Assembly: GCF_000819565.1 (NCBI RefSeq)
Contig: NZ_CP004393.1
Coordinates: forward strand, 3,472,001 to 3,536,000
Direction: 5' to 3'
Source of the DNA: Celeribacter indicus
GTDB taxonomy: Bacteria > Pseudomonadota > Alphaproteobacteria > Rhodobacterales > Rhodobacteraceae
Length of the DNA stretch: 64,000 bases
Part shown: in pieces, positions 47,612 to 56,957 of the stretch
Position numbering within the stretch: position 1 is the first letter of the stretch
Layout of the letters: each line of letters begins with the position of its first letter
Made by a program: the position numbers and the translations under genes
The notes under the pieces: model-generated
Told to the model about the DNA's origin: nothing
The model's input: the letters and a program-made list of their open reading frames with translations, nothing else
The model's database searches: none

Positions 47612-48964
47612 ATGGCCAACGCCCTCATTCTCCTCGCCGCCGGACAGGGAACGCGGATGAATTCCGACCTGCCGAAGGTGCTGCACCAGATCGGCAATGC
47701 GCCGCTCTTCGCCCATGCGCTCGCCTCCGGCGCGGCGCTCGACCCCGTCCGCACGGTGCTCGTGGTCGGCCATGGCGGCGACCGGGTGGCCGCCGAGGCG
47801 GCGAAGATCGACGAGGGGATCGTCGTCGCGCGGCAGGAGGAGCAGCTCGGCACCGCCCATGCCGTGCTCCAGGCCCGTGAGACGCTTGGCGATTTCGAGG
47901 GCGACGTCTTCGTGCTCTACGGCGACACACCCTTCATCTCCGGGGAGACGGTGCTGCGCATGGCCGAGGCGCGCAGGACGGCCGATGTCGTCGTCCTGGG
48001 CTTCGACGCCGCCGATCCCGCACGCTACGGACGGCTCGTGACCGAGGGCGACAGGCTCACCCGCATCGTGGAATACAAGGACGCGAGCCCGGCCGAACGC
48101 GCGATCACGCTCTGCAATTCCGGCCTCGTCGCCGCCGATGCCGGCGTGCTGTTCGATCTTCTGGAACAGGTCGGCAACGACAATGCGGCGGGGGAATACT
48201 ACCTGCCGGACATCGTGGACATTGCGTGGAAGACCGGGCGCAGCGCCACCGCCGTCTCCTGCGACGAGGCGGAGACGCTGGGCGTCAACACCCGCGCGGA
48301 ACTCGCCCGTGCCGAGGCGATCTTTCAGACCGCGAAACGGGCCGAGGCGCTCGAGACCGGCGTCACCCTGACCGCGCCGGAGACCGTGTTCTTCTCCCTC
48401 GACACCTATGTGGGGCGCGACGCGGTGGTGGAACCGCATGTCGTCTTCGGCCCCGGTGTCACGGTGGAATCGGAGGCACACATCCGCGCCTTCTCCCATC
48501 TCGAGGGCTGTCACGTCTCCATGGGCGCGACGGTCGGCCCCTTTGCCCGGCTGCGCCCCGGCGCGGAACTCGCCAACAACGCGCATGTCGGCAATTTCGT
48601 CGAGGTGAAGAACGCCCAGATCGGCGAGGGCACGAAGGTCAACCACCTCACCTATATCGGCGATGCGGAAATCGGCGACGGCACCAATGTCGGCGCGGGC
48701 ACGATCACCTGCAATTACGACGGCGTCTTCAAGCACCGCACCGTGGTCGGGCGCAACGCCTTCATCGGGTCGAACACGATGCTCGTGGCGCCCGTCACGG
48801 TGGGCGACGAGGCGATGACCGCCTCGGGCTCCGTCATCACCTCCGACGTCGAGGCGGGCGCGCTCGCGATCGGGCGCGCCAGGCAGGTCAACAAGCCCAT
48901 GCTGGCGGTGCGGATGTTCGAAAAGTTGAAGTCTTTGAAAGCAAAGAAGCAAAAAGGGCAGTAA
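47612..48964 (+). CDS. glmU: Bifunctional N-acetylglucosamine-1-phosphate uridyltransferase/glucosamine-1-phosphate acetyltransferase
   Basis: Makes UDP-GlcNAc for peptidoglycan and lipopolysaccharide. 450 residues: N-terminal pyrophosphorylase with LAAGQGTRMNSDLPKVLH and YGDTPF; C-terminal left-handed beta helix of hexapeptide repeats with NAHVGNFVEVKNAQIG and GTITCNYDG. The ATG at 47612 gives the standard N-terminus; ATG 47563 would add a non-homologous 16-residue leader. One base separates its stop from glmS, so the pair is an operon for amino-sugar supply. Confidence 0.97.
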   Translation: MANALILLAAGQGTRMNSDLPKVLHQIGNAPLFAHALASGAALDPVRTVLVVGHGGDRVAAEAAKIDEGIVVARQEEQLGTAHAVLQARETLGDFEGDVFVLYGDTPFISGETVLRMAEARRTADVVVLGFDAADPARYGRLVTEGDRLTRIVEYKDASPAERAITLCNSGLVAADAGVLFDLLEQVGNDNAAGEYYLPDIVDIAWKTGRSATAVSCDEAETLGVNTRAELARAEAIFQTAKRAEALETGVTLTAPETVFFSLDTYVGRDAVVEPHVVFGPGVTVESEAHIRAFSHLEGCHVSMGATVGPFARLRPGAELANNAHVGNFVEVKNAQIGEGTKVNHLTYIGDAEIGDGTNVGAGTITCNYDGVFKHRTVVGRNAFIGSNTMLVAPVTVGDEAMTASGSVITSDVEAGALAIGRARQVNKPMLAVRMFEKLKSLKAKKQKGQ

Positions 48965-48965
48965 A

Positions 48966-50789
48966 ATGTGCGGTATTGTTGGGGTTCTCGGTAACCACGA
49001 AGTCGCGCCGATCCTCGTGGAGGCGCTGAAACGGCTCGAATATCGCGGCTATGACAGCGCCGGTATCGCCACCGTGTCGAACGGAAAGCTCGACCGCCGC
49101 CGCGCGGTCGGCAAGCTCGTGAACCTCTCCGACCTGCTCGTGCACGAACCGCTCGCGGGCAAGGCCGGGATCGGCCACACCCGCTGGGCCACCCATGGCG
49201 CGCCGACCGTCACCAATGCCCACCCGCACCGCGCGGGGCCGGTCGCGGTCGTCCACAACGGGATCATCGAGAATTTCCGCGAATTGCGCGAGGCGCTCGG
49301 CGCGAAGGGCTACGATTTCGTCACCCAGACCGACACGGAGACCGTGGCGCTGCTGTGCCAGAGCTTCATGGACGCCGGCAAACCGCCGGTCGAGGCGGCC
49401 ATGGCCACGATCGACGCGCTCGACGGCGCCTTCGCGCTCTGCTTCCTGTTCGACGGCCAGGACGACCTGCTCGTCGCCGCGCGCAAGGGCTCGCCGCTGG
49501 CCATCGGCCATGGCGACGGGGAGATGTTCGTCGGCTCCGACGCCATCGCCCTCGCGCCCATGACCGACCAGATCACCTATCTCGACGAAGGCGACCGCGC
49601 AGTGATCACCCGCACGAGCCTCGCGATCTTCGACGCCACCGGCGCGCAGGTCCAGCGCGAGCGCCGCACCATCGCGATGGATGCCGCCCGCATCGAGAAG
49701 GCCGGGCACAAGCACTTCATGGCCAAGGAGATCGCCGAACAGCCCACCGTCATCGCCGAGGCGCTGAGCTACTATCTCTCCGCCGACGGCAACGGCATCG
49801 TGCTGCCCGATCCGGGACTCGACTTCACCGCCTACGACCGCATCGTCATGGTCGCCTGCGGCACGGCCTTCTACGCCTGCTACACGGCGAAATACTGGTT
49901 CGAACAGGTTGCGCGCATCCCGGTCGAGATCGACGTGGCCTCCGAATTCCGCTACCGCGAACCGCCGGTCGCGCCGAACACGCTCGCGATCTTCGTCTCC
50001 CAGTCCGGGGAGACCGCCGACACGCTCGCCGCGTTGCGCTACATGGCCGGGAAGGCCGCGACGATCCTCTCCGTCGTCAACGTGGCCGAATCCTCCATCG
50101 CGCGCGAAAGCGATCTCGCCCTGCCGATCCGCGCGGGCGTGGAGGTCGGCGTGGCCTCGACCAAGGCCTTCTCCTGCCAGCTCACCGTGCTCGCCCTGCT
50201 CGCGCTCGAGGCGGCGCTCCAGCGCGGCGAAATGACGGCGGACAGCCATGCCGTCCGCCTCGCCGAACTGCGCAGCCTGCCGGGGCTCCTGACCCGTGCG
50301 CTCGACCTCGACGAATGGCTCAACGCCGTGTCGAACGATCTCGCGGAAAGCCGCGACGTGCTCTTCCTCGGGCGCGGCATGATGTATCCCCTCGCTCTCG
50401 AGGGCGCGCTGAAGCTCAAGGAAATCAGCTATATCCACGCCGAGGGCTATGCCTCCGGCGAGCTGAAGCACGGCCCCATCGCCCTGATCGACAGCCACAC
50501 GCCGGTGATCGTCTTCGCCCCCCATGACACGCTGTTCGACAAGACCGTCTCGAACATGCAGGAGGTGATGGCCCGCGGCGGCCGGGTGCTGCTGGTCTCC
50601 GACCGCAAGGGGCTGGCCCTGGCCTCCGACGGCGTCTGGCAGACCGTCACCATGCCGGAGGTGCCCGATCTCTTCGCGCCGATCCTCTACGCCATCCCCG
50701 CCCAGCTCATCGCCTATCACACGGCGGTCGCCAAGGGCACGGATGTCGACCAGCCGCGCAACCTCGCCAAATCCGTCACGGTGGAATGA
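48966..50789 (+). CDS. glmS: Glutamine--fructose-6-phosphate aminotransferase (isomerizing)
   Basis: Makes glucosamine-6-phosphate from fructose-6-phosphate and glutamine. 607 residues: Ntn glutaminase domain with the nucleophile Cys2 in MCGIVGVLG, HTRWATHG and HNGIIENF, and two SIS isomerase domains with CGTAFYACY, SQSGETADT and ELKHGPIALID; ends PRNLAKSVTVE as in the family. One base after glmU. No glmS ribozyme structure was seen in the short leader, which fits alphaproteobacteria. Confidence 0.98.
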   Translation: MCGIVGVLGNHEVAPILVEALKRLEYRGYDSAGIATVSNGKLDRRRAVGKLVNLSDLLVHEPLAGKAGIGHTRWATHGAPTVTNAHPHRAGPVAVVHNGIIENFRELREALGAKGYDFVTQTDTETVALLCQSFMDAGKPPVEAAMATIDALDGAFALCFLFDGQDDLLVAARKGSPLAIGHGDGEMFVGSDAIALAPMTDQITYLDEGDRAVITRTSLAIFDATGAQVQRERRTIAMDAARIEKAGHKHFMAKEIAEQPTVIAEALSYYLSADGNGIVLPDPGLDFTAYDRIVMVACGTAFYACYTAKYWFEQVARIPVEIDVASEFRYREPPVAPNTLAIFVSQSGETADTLAALRYMAGKAATILSVVNVAESSIARESDLALPIRAGVEVGVASTKAFSCQLTVLALLALEAALQRGEMTADSHAVRLAELRSLPGLLTRALDLDEWLNAVSNDLAESRDVLFLGRGMMYPLALEGALKLKEISYIHAEGYASGELKHGPIALIDSHTPVIVFAPHDTLFDKTVSNMQEVMARGGRVLLVSDRKGLALASDGVWQTVTMPEVPDLFAPILYAIPAQLIAYHTAVAKGTDVDQPRNLAKSVTVE

Positions 50790-50812
50790 CCGGCGGCGAT
50801 ACGCCGTGCCGG

Positions 50813-50842
50813 GCGGGGCGGGAAACCGTTTCCCCGCCCCGC
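50813..50842. terminator. Long GC hairpin between glmS and the AlkD-like gene
   Basis: GCGGGGCGGGAAAC (50813-50826) pairs with GTTTCCCCGCCCCGC (50828-50842) with one bulged C and a minimal loop: the arms are almost contiguous and make a 14-bp stem. It lies 23 bases after the glmS stop. There is no T-run, so it may attenuate rather than end transcription. Confidence 0.55.
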
Positions 50843-50877
50843 GCGTTCCCCGACAGCCCCCGCAGGAAGGACAGCAC

Positions 50878-51537
50878 ATGACGCTCGACGATGCGCTCAG
50901 GACCCTCGAAGGCGAAGGCGACGCCGCGCGCGTGCGCGATCTCGAAAGTCGCTTCGGCACCCGCCGCTTCTGGGGCGTCGCGCCCGACCGGCTCGAAAGC
51001 CTCGCACGCGAATGGCGGCGCTCCGTGCCCTTCCCCGAACGGCTCGAACTCGCCCGCCACCTCTGGACGAGCGGCGTCTTCGAGGGCCGCCTCATGGCCG
51101 CTAAGCTGCTGACCCAGGCCCGGATCGCAGAGGACGGGGAGGTCTGGACCCAGATCTGCGACTGGCTCTCCGAGGCCTCGAGCTGGGCCGAGCTCGACGC
51201 GCTCGCCGCCGCCGGCGCCCGCCGGGTCGGCGCGGAGCTGTCGCGCATGGAGCAGGTGCACGCCCTCGCCGCCTCCGGCCGCGCGCTCGACCGGCGCGCC
51301 GCGATCCTGCTCGCCGCCCCGCTCGCAAAGGCCGAACATCCCTCGGAGGCCGAAACCGCGGCGCGCGAGGCGGTCACCGGCTGGCTGCCCGACCTGCTCG
51401 ATGATCCGGACAAGGACGTGGCCCGCCCCGCCGAACGCTGGCTGCGCACCCTGGCAAAACACGACCCCGCAAGCGCGAAGGCGATCCGCCGCGCACGGGA
51501 GGCCGCCGCTCAAAACCCGGAGAGCGACGAGGCATAA
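50878..51537 (+). CDS. AlkD-like DNA alkylation repair protein (HEAT repeats)
   Basis: 219 residues, almost all helical, matching the AlkD/DNA alkylation repair HEAT-repeat family: FGTRRFWGVAPDRLESLAREW, LARHLWTSGVFEGRLMAAKLL, ICDWLSEASSWAELDAL. Glycosylases of this family remove alkylated bases by DNA contacts from the repeat surface. The tryptophan of CDWLSEASSW is where the family has its active-site aromatic. AGGAAGG precedes ATG 50878; the longer frame overlapping glmS is rejected. Confidence 0.75.
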   Translation: MTLDDALRTLEGEGDAARVRDLESRFGTRRFWGVAPDRLESLAREWRRSVPFPERLELARHLWTSGVFEGRLMAAKLLTQARIAEDGEVWTQICDWLSEASSWAELDALAAAGARRVGAELSRMEQVHALAASGRALDRRAAILLAAPLAKAEHPSEAETAAREAVTGWLPDLLDDPDKDVARPAERWLRTLAKHDPASAKAIRRAREAAAQNPESDEA

Positions 51538-51540
51538 CCT

Positions 51541-51569
51541 TTGCATCCGCGCCGCCGCGGCCCTATGTT
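51541..51569 (+). promoter_or_regulatory. Promoter of moaA placed for a leaderless mRNA
   Basis: TTGCAT (51541-51546), a 17-bp spacer and TATGTT (51564-51569), then seven bases and the moaA ATG at 51577. The geometry is the same as at prfC. No Shine-Dalgarno is present. Upstream in-frame ATG 51565 lies inside the -10 element and TTG 51541 inside the -35, so they are not starts of this transcript. Confidence 0.55.
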
Positions 51570-51576
51570 GTCCCTC

Positions 51577-52590
51577 ATGTCCAACGCACCGCGCCTCATC
51601 GACCCGTTCGCCCGCCCGATCACCTATCTGCGGGTCTCGGTCACCGACCGCTGCGATTTCCGCTGCGTCTACTGCATGTCGGAAAACATGACCTTCCTGC
51701 CGAAGAAGGAACTGCTGAGCCTCGAGGAACTCGACCGCATGTGCTCCGCCTTCATCGGCCGCGGCATCCGCAAGCTGCGCATCACCGGCGGCGAGCCCCT
51801 GGTGCGGCGCGGGATCATGACCTTCTTCGACGGCATGACGCGCCATCTCGACAGCGGCGCGCTGGAGGAACTGACTGTCACCACCAACGGCTCGCAGCTC
51901 GACCGTTTCGCCACCGACCTCTACGCCGCCGGCGTGCGGCGCATCAACGTCTCCCTCGACACGCTCGACGCGGCGAAATTCCAGAAGGTGACGCGCTGGG
52001 GCCACCTCGCCAAGGTGCTCTCCGGCATCGAGGCCGCGCGCAACGCCGGCCTCAGGGTCAAGGTCAACACCGTCGCGCTCAAGGGCTTCAACGAGGACGA
52101 GCTTTTCCCCCTCGCGGCCTGGTGCGCGCGCGAGGACATGGACCTCACCTTCATCGAGGTGATGCCGATGGGCGATCTCGGCAACGAGGACCGGATCGGG
52201 CAATACTGGCCGATCACCGACCTGCGCGCCCGCCTCGCCACCCGCTTCACCCTCACCGACCTGCCGGAAAGCACCGGCGGCCCGGCGCGCTACGTGCGGC
52301 TCGAGGAGACCGGGCAGAAGATCGGCTTCATCACCCCGCTCACGCATAATTTCTGCGAAAGCTGCAATCGCGTGCGCATGACCTGCACCGGCGATCTCTT
52401 CATGTGCCTCGGACAGGAGGACAAGGCGAGCCTGCGCGACATCCTGCGCGCCCATCCCGAAGACGACGGCCCGCTGCTCCGCGCCATCGAGGCCGCCATC
52501 GCGCGCAAGCCCGAAGGCCATGACTTCGATTATTCGCGGCAGAAACCGGACGGCCAAGTCTCCCGCCACATGTCCCACACCGGCGGCTAG
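51577..52590 (+). CDS. moaA: GTP 3',8-cyclase MoaA (molybdenum cofactor synthesis)
   Basis: Radical SAM enzyme that starts molybdopterin synthesis from GTP. 337 residues: N-terminal 4Fe-4S motif [19 protein letters not shown] for SAM, and a second C-terminal cluster with [18 protein letters not shown]. The chain ends in the two glycines (HTGG) needed for activity in this family. ATG 51577 is preferred because of the promoter geometry. It is followed by a convergent M20 gene and the 3'-end motif. Confidence 0.95.
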   Translation: MSNAPRLIDPFARPITYLRVSVTDRCDFRCVYCMSENMTFLPKKELLSLEELDRMCSAFIGRGIRKLRITGGEPLVRRGIMTFFDGMTRHLDSGALEELTVTTNGSQLDRFATDLYAAGVRRINVSLDTLDAAKFQKVTRWGHLAKVLSGIEAARNAGLRVKVNTVALKGFNEDELFPLAAWCAREDMDLTFIEVMPMGDLGNEDRIGQYWPITDLRARLATRFTLTDLPESTGGPARYVRLEETGQKIGFITPLTHNFCESCNRVRMTCTGDLFMCLGQEDKASLRDILRAHPEDDGPLLRAIEAAIARKPEGHDFDYSRQKPDGQVSRHMSHTGG

Positions 52591-52648
52591 GCTCCGGCCA
52601 ACCGCTTTCCAGGCGGACAGACGTCCCGGTACCGCAAGCCGCCCTGCG

Positions 52649-52670
52649 CTTTTTGCTGCCTCAAATACTC
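52649..52670 (-). repeat. Dispersed 3'-end motif between moaA and an amidohydrolase gene
   Basis: Minus-strand reading GAGTATTTGAGGCAGCAAAA then AG, a two-base variant of the 10.7-kb copies. It sits in the 98-bp gap between convergent genes, the same context as the pair between nlpD and the DUF815 gene. Confidence 0.75.
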
Positions 52671-52688
52671 ACCGGCCCGCCCTCGACG

Positions 52689-53852
52689 TCATCCCGCGGG
52701 CAGGCGGCTTTCCACCATCTCGGCATACCACGAACACCCGGCGGGCAGCGCCTCGTCGTTGAACATGTATTTCGGATGGTGCACCGGCGCGCCCGGCCCG
52801 TTGCCGAGGATGATATAGGCGCCGGGACGTTCTTCGAGCATATAGGCGAAATCCTCCCCGCCCATCACCAGCGGATACTCCCCGCACGCCCCCGTCACCC
52901 GGCGCGCCGCCTCGCGCGCATAGTCGGTCTCGCGGTCGTGGTTCACCATCACCGGATAGCCGCGATGGAAGTCCACCACGATCTCCGCGCCATGGGTCGC
53001 ACCGACGCCCGCGCAGATCTCCCTGAGCCGCGCCTCCGCCTGGTCGCGCACGCCGGCATCGAGCGTGCGCACCGTGCCCTTGAGCACCACCTGGGCGGGC
53101 AGCACGTTATGGGCCTTCGAGGAGCTCTCCATGGAACAGACCGACACCACCACCTGTTCCGTCGGATCGACGTTGCGCGAGGCGATGGTCTGGAGCGCGA
53201 GCACGAGATGCGCCGCCGTCACCGTGCTGTCGACGGTCTCATGCGGCTTCGCGGCATGGCCGCCCCTGCCCTTCACATAGATCTCGAACTCGTCGGCCGC
53301 GGCAAAGAACGGGCCCGAGCGGATCGCGAATGTGCCCGTCGGCAGGTTCGGCCAGTTGTGCATGCCATAGACCTCGTCGATGCCGAAACGCTCCATGAGC
53401 CCCTCCTCGCACATCACCCGGCCGCCGCCGCCGCCCTCCTCGGCGGGCTGGAAGATCACCACCGCCGTGCCGTCGAAGTTGCGCGTCTCGCAGAGGTATT
53501 TCGCCGCCCCGAGCAGCATGGAGGTATGCCCGTCATGGCCGCAGGCATGCATCACGCCGGGCGTCTTCGAGGCGTAGTCCGCCCCCGTCTCCTCGAGGAT
53601 CGGCAGCGCGTCCATGTCCGCGCGCAGCCCCACCGTGCGGCCCCTCGTATCCGTCCGGCCGCGGATCACGCCGACGACACCGGTCTTCGCCATGCCCTCC
53701 ACGACCTCGTCGCAGCCGAAGTCGCGCAGCAGCTCCGCGACCTTCCGCGAGGTGCGCGGCAGGTCGAACATCAGTTCGGGATTCTCATGGATGTCCCGCC
53801 GCCATGCGGTGATTTCGGGCAGCAGTTCGGCGAGGCGGTTCTTGATCGGCAT
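52689..53852 (-). CDS. M20 family amidohydrolase (hippurate/aminoacylase type)
   Basis: 387-residue metallohydrolase of the M20D group. Zinc ligands and catalytic residues appear in HENPELMFD, GLRADMDALPI, MHACGHDGHTSMLLG, FQPAEEGGGG and GGEDFAYML; a lid dimerisation domain lies in the middle. It probably splits N-acyl or N-aryl amino acids; the substrate is open. Start 53852 has GGAGCCC six bases away; ATG 53855 is next to it. A paralogue lies 1.7 kb further on with DUF3422 between them. Confidence 0.88.
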   Translation of the reverse strand: MPIKNRLAELLPEITAWRRDIHENPELMFDLPRTSRKVAELLRDFGCDEVVEGMAKTGVVGVIRGRTDTRGRTVGLRADMDALPILEETGADYASKTPGVMHACGHDGHTSMLLGAAKYLCETRNFDGTAVVIFQPAEEGGGGGRVMCEEGLMERFGIDEVYGMHNWPNLPTGTFAIRSGPFFAAADEFEIYVKGRGGHAAKPHETVDSTVTAAHLVLALQTIASRNVDPTEQVVVSVCSMESSSKAHNVLPAQVVLKGTVRTLDAGVRDQAEARLREICAGVGATHGAEIVVDFHRGYPVMVNHDRETDYAREAARRVTGACGEYPLVMGGEDFAYMLEERPGAYIILGNGPGAPVHHPKYMFNDEALPAGCSWYAEMVESRLPAG

Positions 53853-54217
53853 CATGGGCTCCGAGACGGTTTCCTGCGCCCGTCCCGCACGGCCGGGCGG
53901 GCGTCGGTCCCAGAGGACGCCCGCCCGCGGCCGGGGGCAAGGGCGACGCGCCGTGGCACGCGCCCGCAAGGGTCGCTTCTGCCAAGGTGATGGCGGATTG
54001 GGCGCAGGTCAAGCCGGACTGCCGCCGGATCTATCAGCCGGTAAAAAAATGCACCGCCGGACCCGAGGCAAACCCCGGCCGGAGGTTTTCCGGCACCGTT
54101 TCCCGAACACCCCCCCCCCCCGCGGCGCCCCTCGGGCCCGCTGCGACGCGCGCGCGCCCTCGGGAAACCCAAGACGCGTCCGATCCGCGCCTCCACGGGA
54201 GGCCCCGCCGCGCTTCC
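53853..54217. other. 365-bp gap without a gene, with a 12-base C run
   Basis: Nothing coding was recognised; frames across it have irregular codon use. Twelve consecutive Cs (54110-54121) stand out. They lie in a stretch whose flanks are unusually rich in ACCC and CGGG. Homopolymers of this length are prone to slippage and to sequencing error. The gap contains whatever promoter serves the amidohydrolase gene, but I could not place it. Confidence 0.6.
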
Positions 54218-55504
54218 TTACCCCAGGTGACGCCGCCGGATCCGCCGCAGGCCGAGCCACACCGCGAGCACGACCGGCGGCGTGAGACAGGCGAGCGCAA
54301 GCCCCTTCGACAGGCCGAGCGGCCCGAGCACGGGATGGACGAGATAGCCCGCAAGCCCCAGCGCGTAATAGCTGATCGCCACGACCGACAGGCCCTCCAC
54401 CGTCTCCTGGAGGCGCAGTTGCAGGTCCGCGCGCCGGTCCATGCTCTCCAGGAGCTTCTGGTTCTGCGCCTGCCGCGCCACGTCCACCTTCGTCCTGAGC
54501 AGGTTCGCCGCCCGCGCCGCCCGCGTCGCGAGGCTTTCGAGCTGCCGTTCAGCCGCCCTCACCGTGCGCATCGCCGGATCGAAGCGGCGCATCATGAATT
54601 CCCCGAAAAGCTGCCGCCCGGCAAGGCGCGTCTCCCGCAGCGCCTCGATCCGCTGGGTCACGATCGCCTCATAGGCCCCCGTCGCGCCAAAGCGGAAATT
54701 CGACCGCGTCACGATCTTCTCGATCCGCGTCGAGAGGTGCAGGATCTCGCCCAGCACCTCCTCCGCGCCGGTGCCGTCGCCCCCGGTCAGCCGCCCCATG
54801 AGATGCCCGAGCTCCTGTTCGATCTCCGCCAGCTCCGCGACGACCTTCCGCGCCTGGAGCAGCCCCAGCATCGACATCGCCTTGTAGGTCTCGATCTCGC
54901 ACAGCCGCTGCACCACCCGCCCGATCCGCCGCCGGCCGCAGCCCTGCGCCGGGAAGAGCGCAAAGCGCATATGGCCCGCCTCGTCGATGCGGAAATCCGC
55001 CGCCACGACCAGCGCCCCGTCGAGCACCCGCGCCACGGCAAGGCTCTCGCGGTCGAACCATTGCTCCACCCGCCCGAGGATCTCGGCCTCCTCGCCCACG
55101 CTCTCCACCCGGATCAGCGCCGAGGTGATCCGCTGCCCCGGCGCCGCCGCCAGCCAGTCCTCCGGGAAGAGATCGAACGTCCCCCTGTCGAAGGCCCGGT
55201 CGGCCACGCCCTCGGCAAAGATCGTGTAGGTCACGAATTCCGTGTGGCTTTCCCATTTCAGCCGGTATTTCCCCAGCGCGCCAGTGTAATGCGTCGCCCC
55301 CGGTGCCGGATGCGCAGCGCCGTGGCGGTCGAGCAGCGCCAGAAGATGCGCGCGGTCGAGATCGCGGTCGCGTCGCGCGGCATCGCCCGCCGCGCGCACC
55401 GCGAGATAGGCCGCCCGCGCCTGGGAGGGCACCTCCGGGAAGGGCCGGGCATGGAGTTCGTTCGCCAGGTCGTATCGGCGCGGATGGTCTTCGAGCAGGG
55501 GCAT
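54218..55504 (-). CDS. DUF3422 family membrane-anchored protein
   Basis: 428 residues. The N-terminus LLEDHPRRYDLANELHARPFP is the hallmark of DUF3422; a large soluble alpha/beta domain follows, then a coiled-coil-like helix (about residues 300-370) and two C-terminal membrane spans (LSVVAISYYALGLAGYL and CLTPPVVLAVWLGLR) with an Arg-rich end (RRIRRRHLG). The function is unknown. ATG 55504 gives the family N-terminus; the frame to 55567 is rejected. It lies between two amidohydrolase paralogues but points the same way. Confidence 0.85.
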   Translation of the reverse strand: MPLLEDHPRRYDLANELHARPFPEVPSQARAAYLAVRAAGDAARRDRDLDRAHLLALLDRHGAAHPAPGATHYTGALGKYRLKWESHTEFVTYTIFAEGVADRAFDRGTFDLFPEDWLAAAPGQRITSALIRVESVGEEAEILGRVEQWFDRESLAVARVLDGALVVAADFRIDEAGHMRFALFPAQGCGRRRIGRVVQRLCEIETYKAMSMLGLLQARKVVAELAEIEQELGHLMGRLTGGDGTGAEEVLGEILHLSTRIEKIVTRSNFRFGATGAYEAIVTQRIEALRETRLAGRQLFGEFMMRRFDPAMRTVRAAERQLESLATRAARAANLLRTKVDVARQAQNQKLLESMDRRADLQLRLQETVEGLSVVAISYYALGLAGYLVHPVLGPLGLSKGLALACLTPPVVLAVWLGLRRIRRRHLG

Positions 55505-55593
55505 GTCCTCTCCGGGCGGCACGTAATTCCGCCCCCGGCTATAGCCTGCCGGACGCCCGCGAGGCAAATATATTCTTATGCGTTATCAGCGCC

Positions 55594-56814
55594 TTATCTG
55601 GATACCACGGTATACGGAACCTCGGCGCCGCCAAGCTCCTCCGCGACGACGTTCATCCAGTAGGCGACCCCGATCGGGATCAGCGCGTCGTTGAAGTCGA
55701 ACTTCGGCGTGTGCACGAAGGCCGCGCCGGGCCCGTCGCCATTGCCGATGGAGACATAGGCGCCGGGAAGCCGTTCGAGGTAATAGGCGAAATCCTCGCT
55801 CGCGCCGATGGCCGGGGCGGCGGTGCGGGTCAGCTCCGCCCCCGTGCCCGCCGCATGCGCGCGGCCGGCCACGCCGACCTCGGCCGCGGTGTTGATCAGG
55901 GCGGGATAGCCGCGCCGGTAGTCGACCTCCGCCACCACATCCGCCGCCAGCGCGACGCCCCCGGCAAGGCGGGATATCTCCCGCTCGAGCCTGTCGCGCA
56001 CCTCCGGCAGATAGCTGCGCGCGGTGCCCGCCACGAGAACCGTGGCCGGGATGATGTTCGGACTGTCGCGCTCCCCGCCCGCCACATGGCCGACCGAGAC
56101 CACGGCCCAGTCGGTGAGCGCGACCTTGCGGGCGACGATATTGCCGAGCTGCGCCATGAACTGCCCCGCCGCGACGGTCGGATCCGTGCCCTTGTGCGGC
56201 GCCGCCCCGTGCCCGCCGGTGCCCCTGAACACCACCTCCCAGTCGTCGGAGGCGGCGGTATAGGGCCCGACCCGTGTCGTCAGCAGGCCCAGCGGGTCCA
56301 TCGGCCCGGTGTGCAGGCCGTAGATCGCATCCATCGGGAAGCGCTCGAGCAGCCCGTCGCGGATCATCGCGGCCGCGCCGCCACCCGCCTCCTCCGCCGG
56401 CTGGAAGACGAAGCGCACCTGCCCCGCGAAATCCGGCGCCCGGCTCAGCCGCTCCGCCGCGCCCAGGAGCATCGCCGTATGCCCGTCATGGCCGCAGGCG
56501 TGCATCTTTCCCGGCACGGTCGAGGCATGGGGCAGTCCGGTCTCCTCCGCGATATGCAGCGCATCCATGTCGGCGCGCAGGCCGATCGCCCGCTGGCCGG
56601 GGCGGCGGCCCTCCAGCGTCGCCACCACGCCGGTCCCGCCGAGCCCGCGATGCACCTCGAGCCCCAGATCCTCGAGAAACGCCGCGACGATGTCGCTGGT
56701 GCGAAGCTCCTCATAGGCGGTTTCGGGATGGGCATGGAGGTCGCGGCGGATCGCGGTGATCCGTCCGACGAAGTCATGGTCGGCGGCGATGTCATCGGCT
56801 CGGATATGCGGCAT
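55594..56814 (-). CDS. M20 family amidohydrolase, second paralogue
   Basis: 406-residue M20D metallohydrolase, related to the gene at 52689: AHPETAYEE, GLRADMDALHI, MHACGHDGHTAMLLG, FQPAEEAGGGAAAMI and IGASEDFAYYLERLPGAYVSIG. The two proteins share the whole domain order, so they came from a duplication, but they differ in the substrate loop (HTGPMDPLG against HNWPNLPTG). ATG 56814 gives the usual N-terminus; the upstream open frame into the pntB 3' region is not coding. Confidence 0.88.
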   Translation of the reverse strand: MPHIRADDIAADHDFVGRITAIRRDLHAHPETAYEELRTSDIVAAFLEDLGLEVHRGLGGTGVVATLEGRRPGQRAIGLRADMDALHIAEETGLPHASTVPGKMHACGHDGHTAMLLGAAERLSRAPDFAGQVRFVFQPAEEAGGGAAAMIRDGLLERFPMDAIYGLHTGPMDPLGLLTTRVGPYTAASDDWEVVFRGTGGHGAAPHKGTDPTVAAGQFMAQLGNIVARKVALTDWAVVSVGHVAGGERDSPNIIPATVLVAGTARSYLPEVRDRLEREISRLAGGVALAADVVAEVDYRRGYPALINTAAEVGVAGRAHAAGTGAELTRTAAPAIGASEDFAYYLERLPGAYVSIGNGDGPGAAFVHTPKFDFNDALIPIGVAYWMNVVAEELGGAEVPYTVVSR

Positions 56815-56906
56815 GGTCTCTCCCGTTTTGCGGCAGAATGCCCTGCCCGCGCGGCGAAGGAAACCCACCGCGGAAGATCCGCACCGGGTCCCTGCACCGG
56901 AGCACG

Positions 56907-56931
56907 AAAAAGGGCGGCCCGAAAGCCGCCC
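56907..56931 (-). terminator. Rho-independent terminator of pntAB
   Basis: Read on the minus strand: GGGCGGC (56931-56925), loop TTTCGG (56924-56919), GCCGCCC (56918-56912), then TTTTT (56911-56907). It lies 27 bases after the pntB stop and is a textbook terminator, so the downstream amidohydrolase needs its own promoter. Confidence 0.85.
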
Positions 56932-56957
56932 CTCCGTCTCCCGATGCCGGACGCTTA

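Noticed and set aside
48966-48990. Possible glmS ribozyme before glmS.
   Set aside because: Only one base separates glmU and glmS, so there is no leader to hold it.
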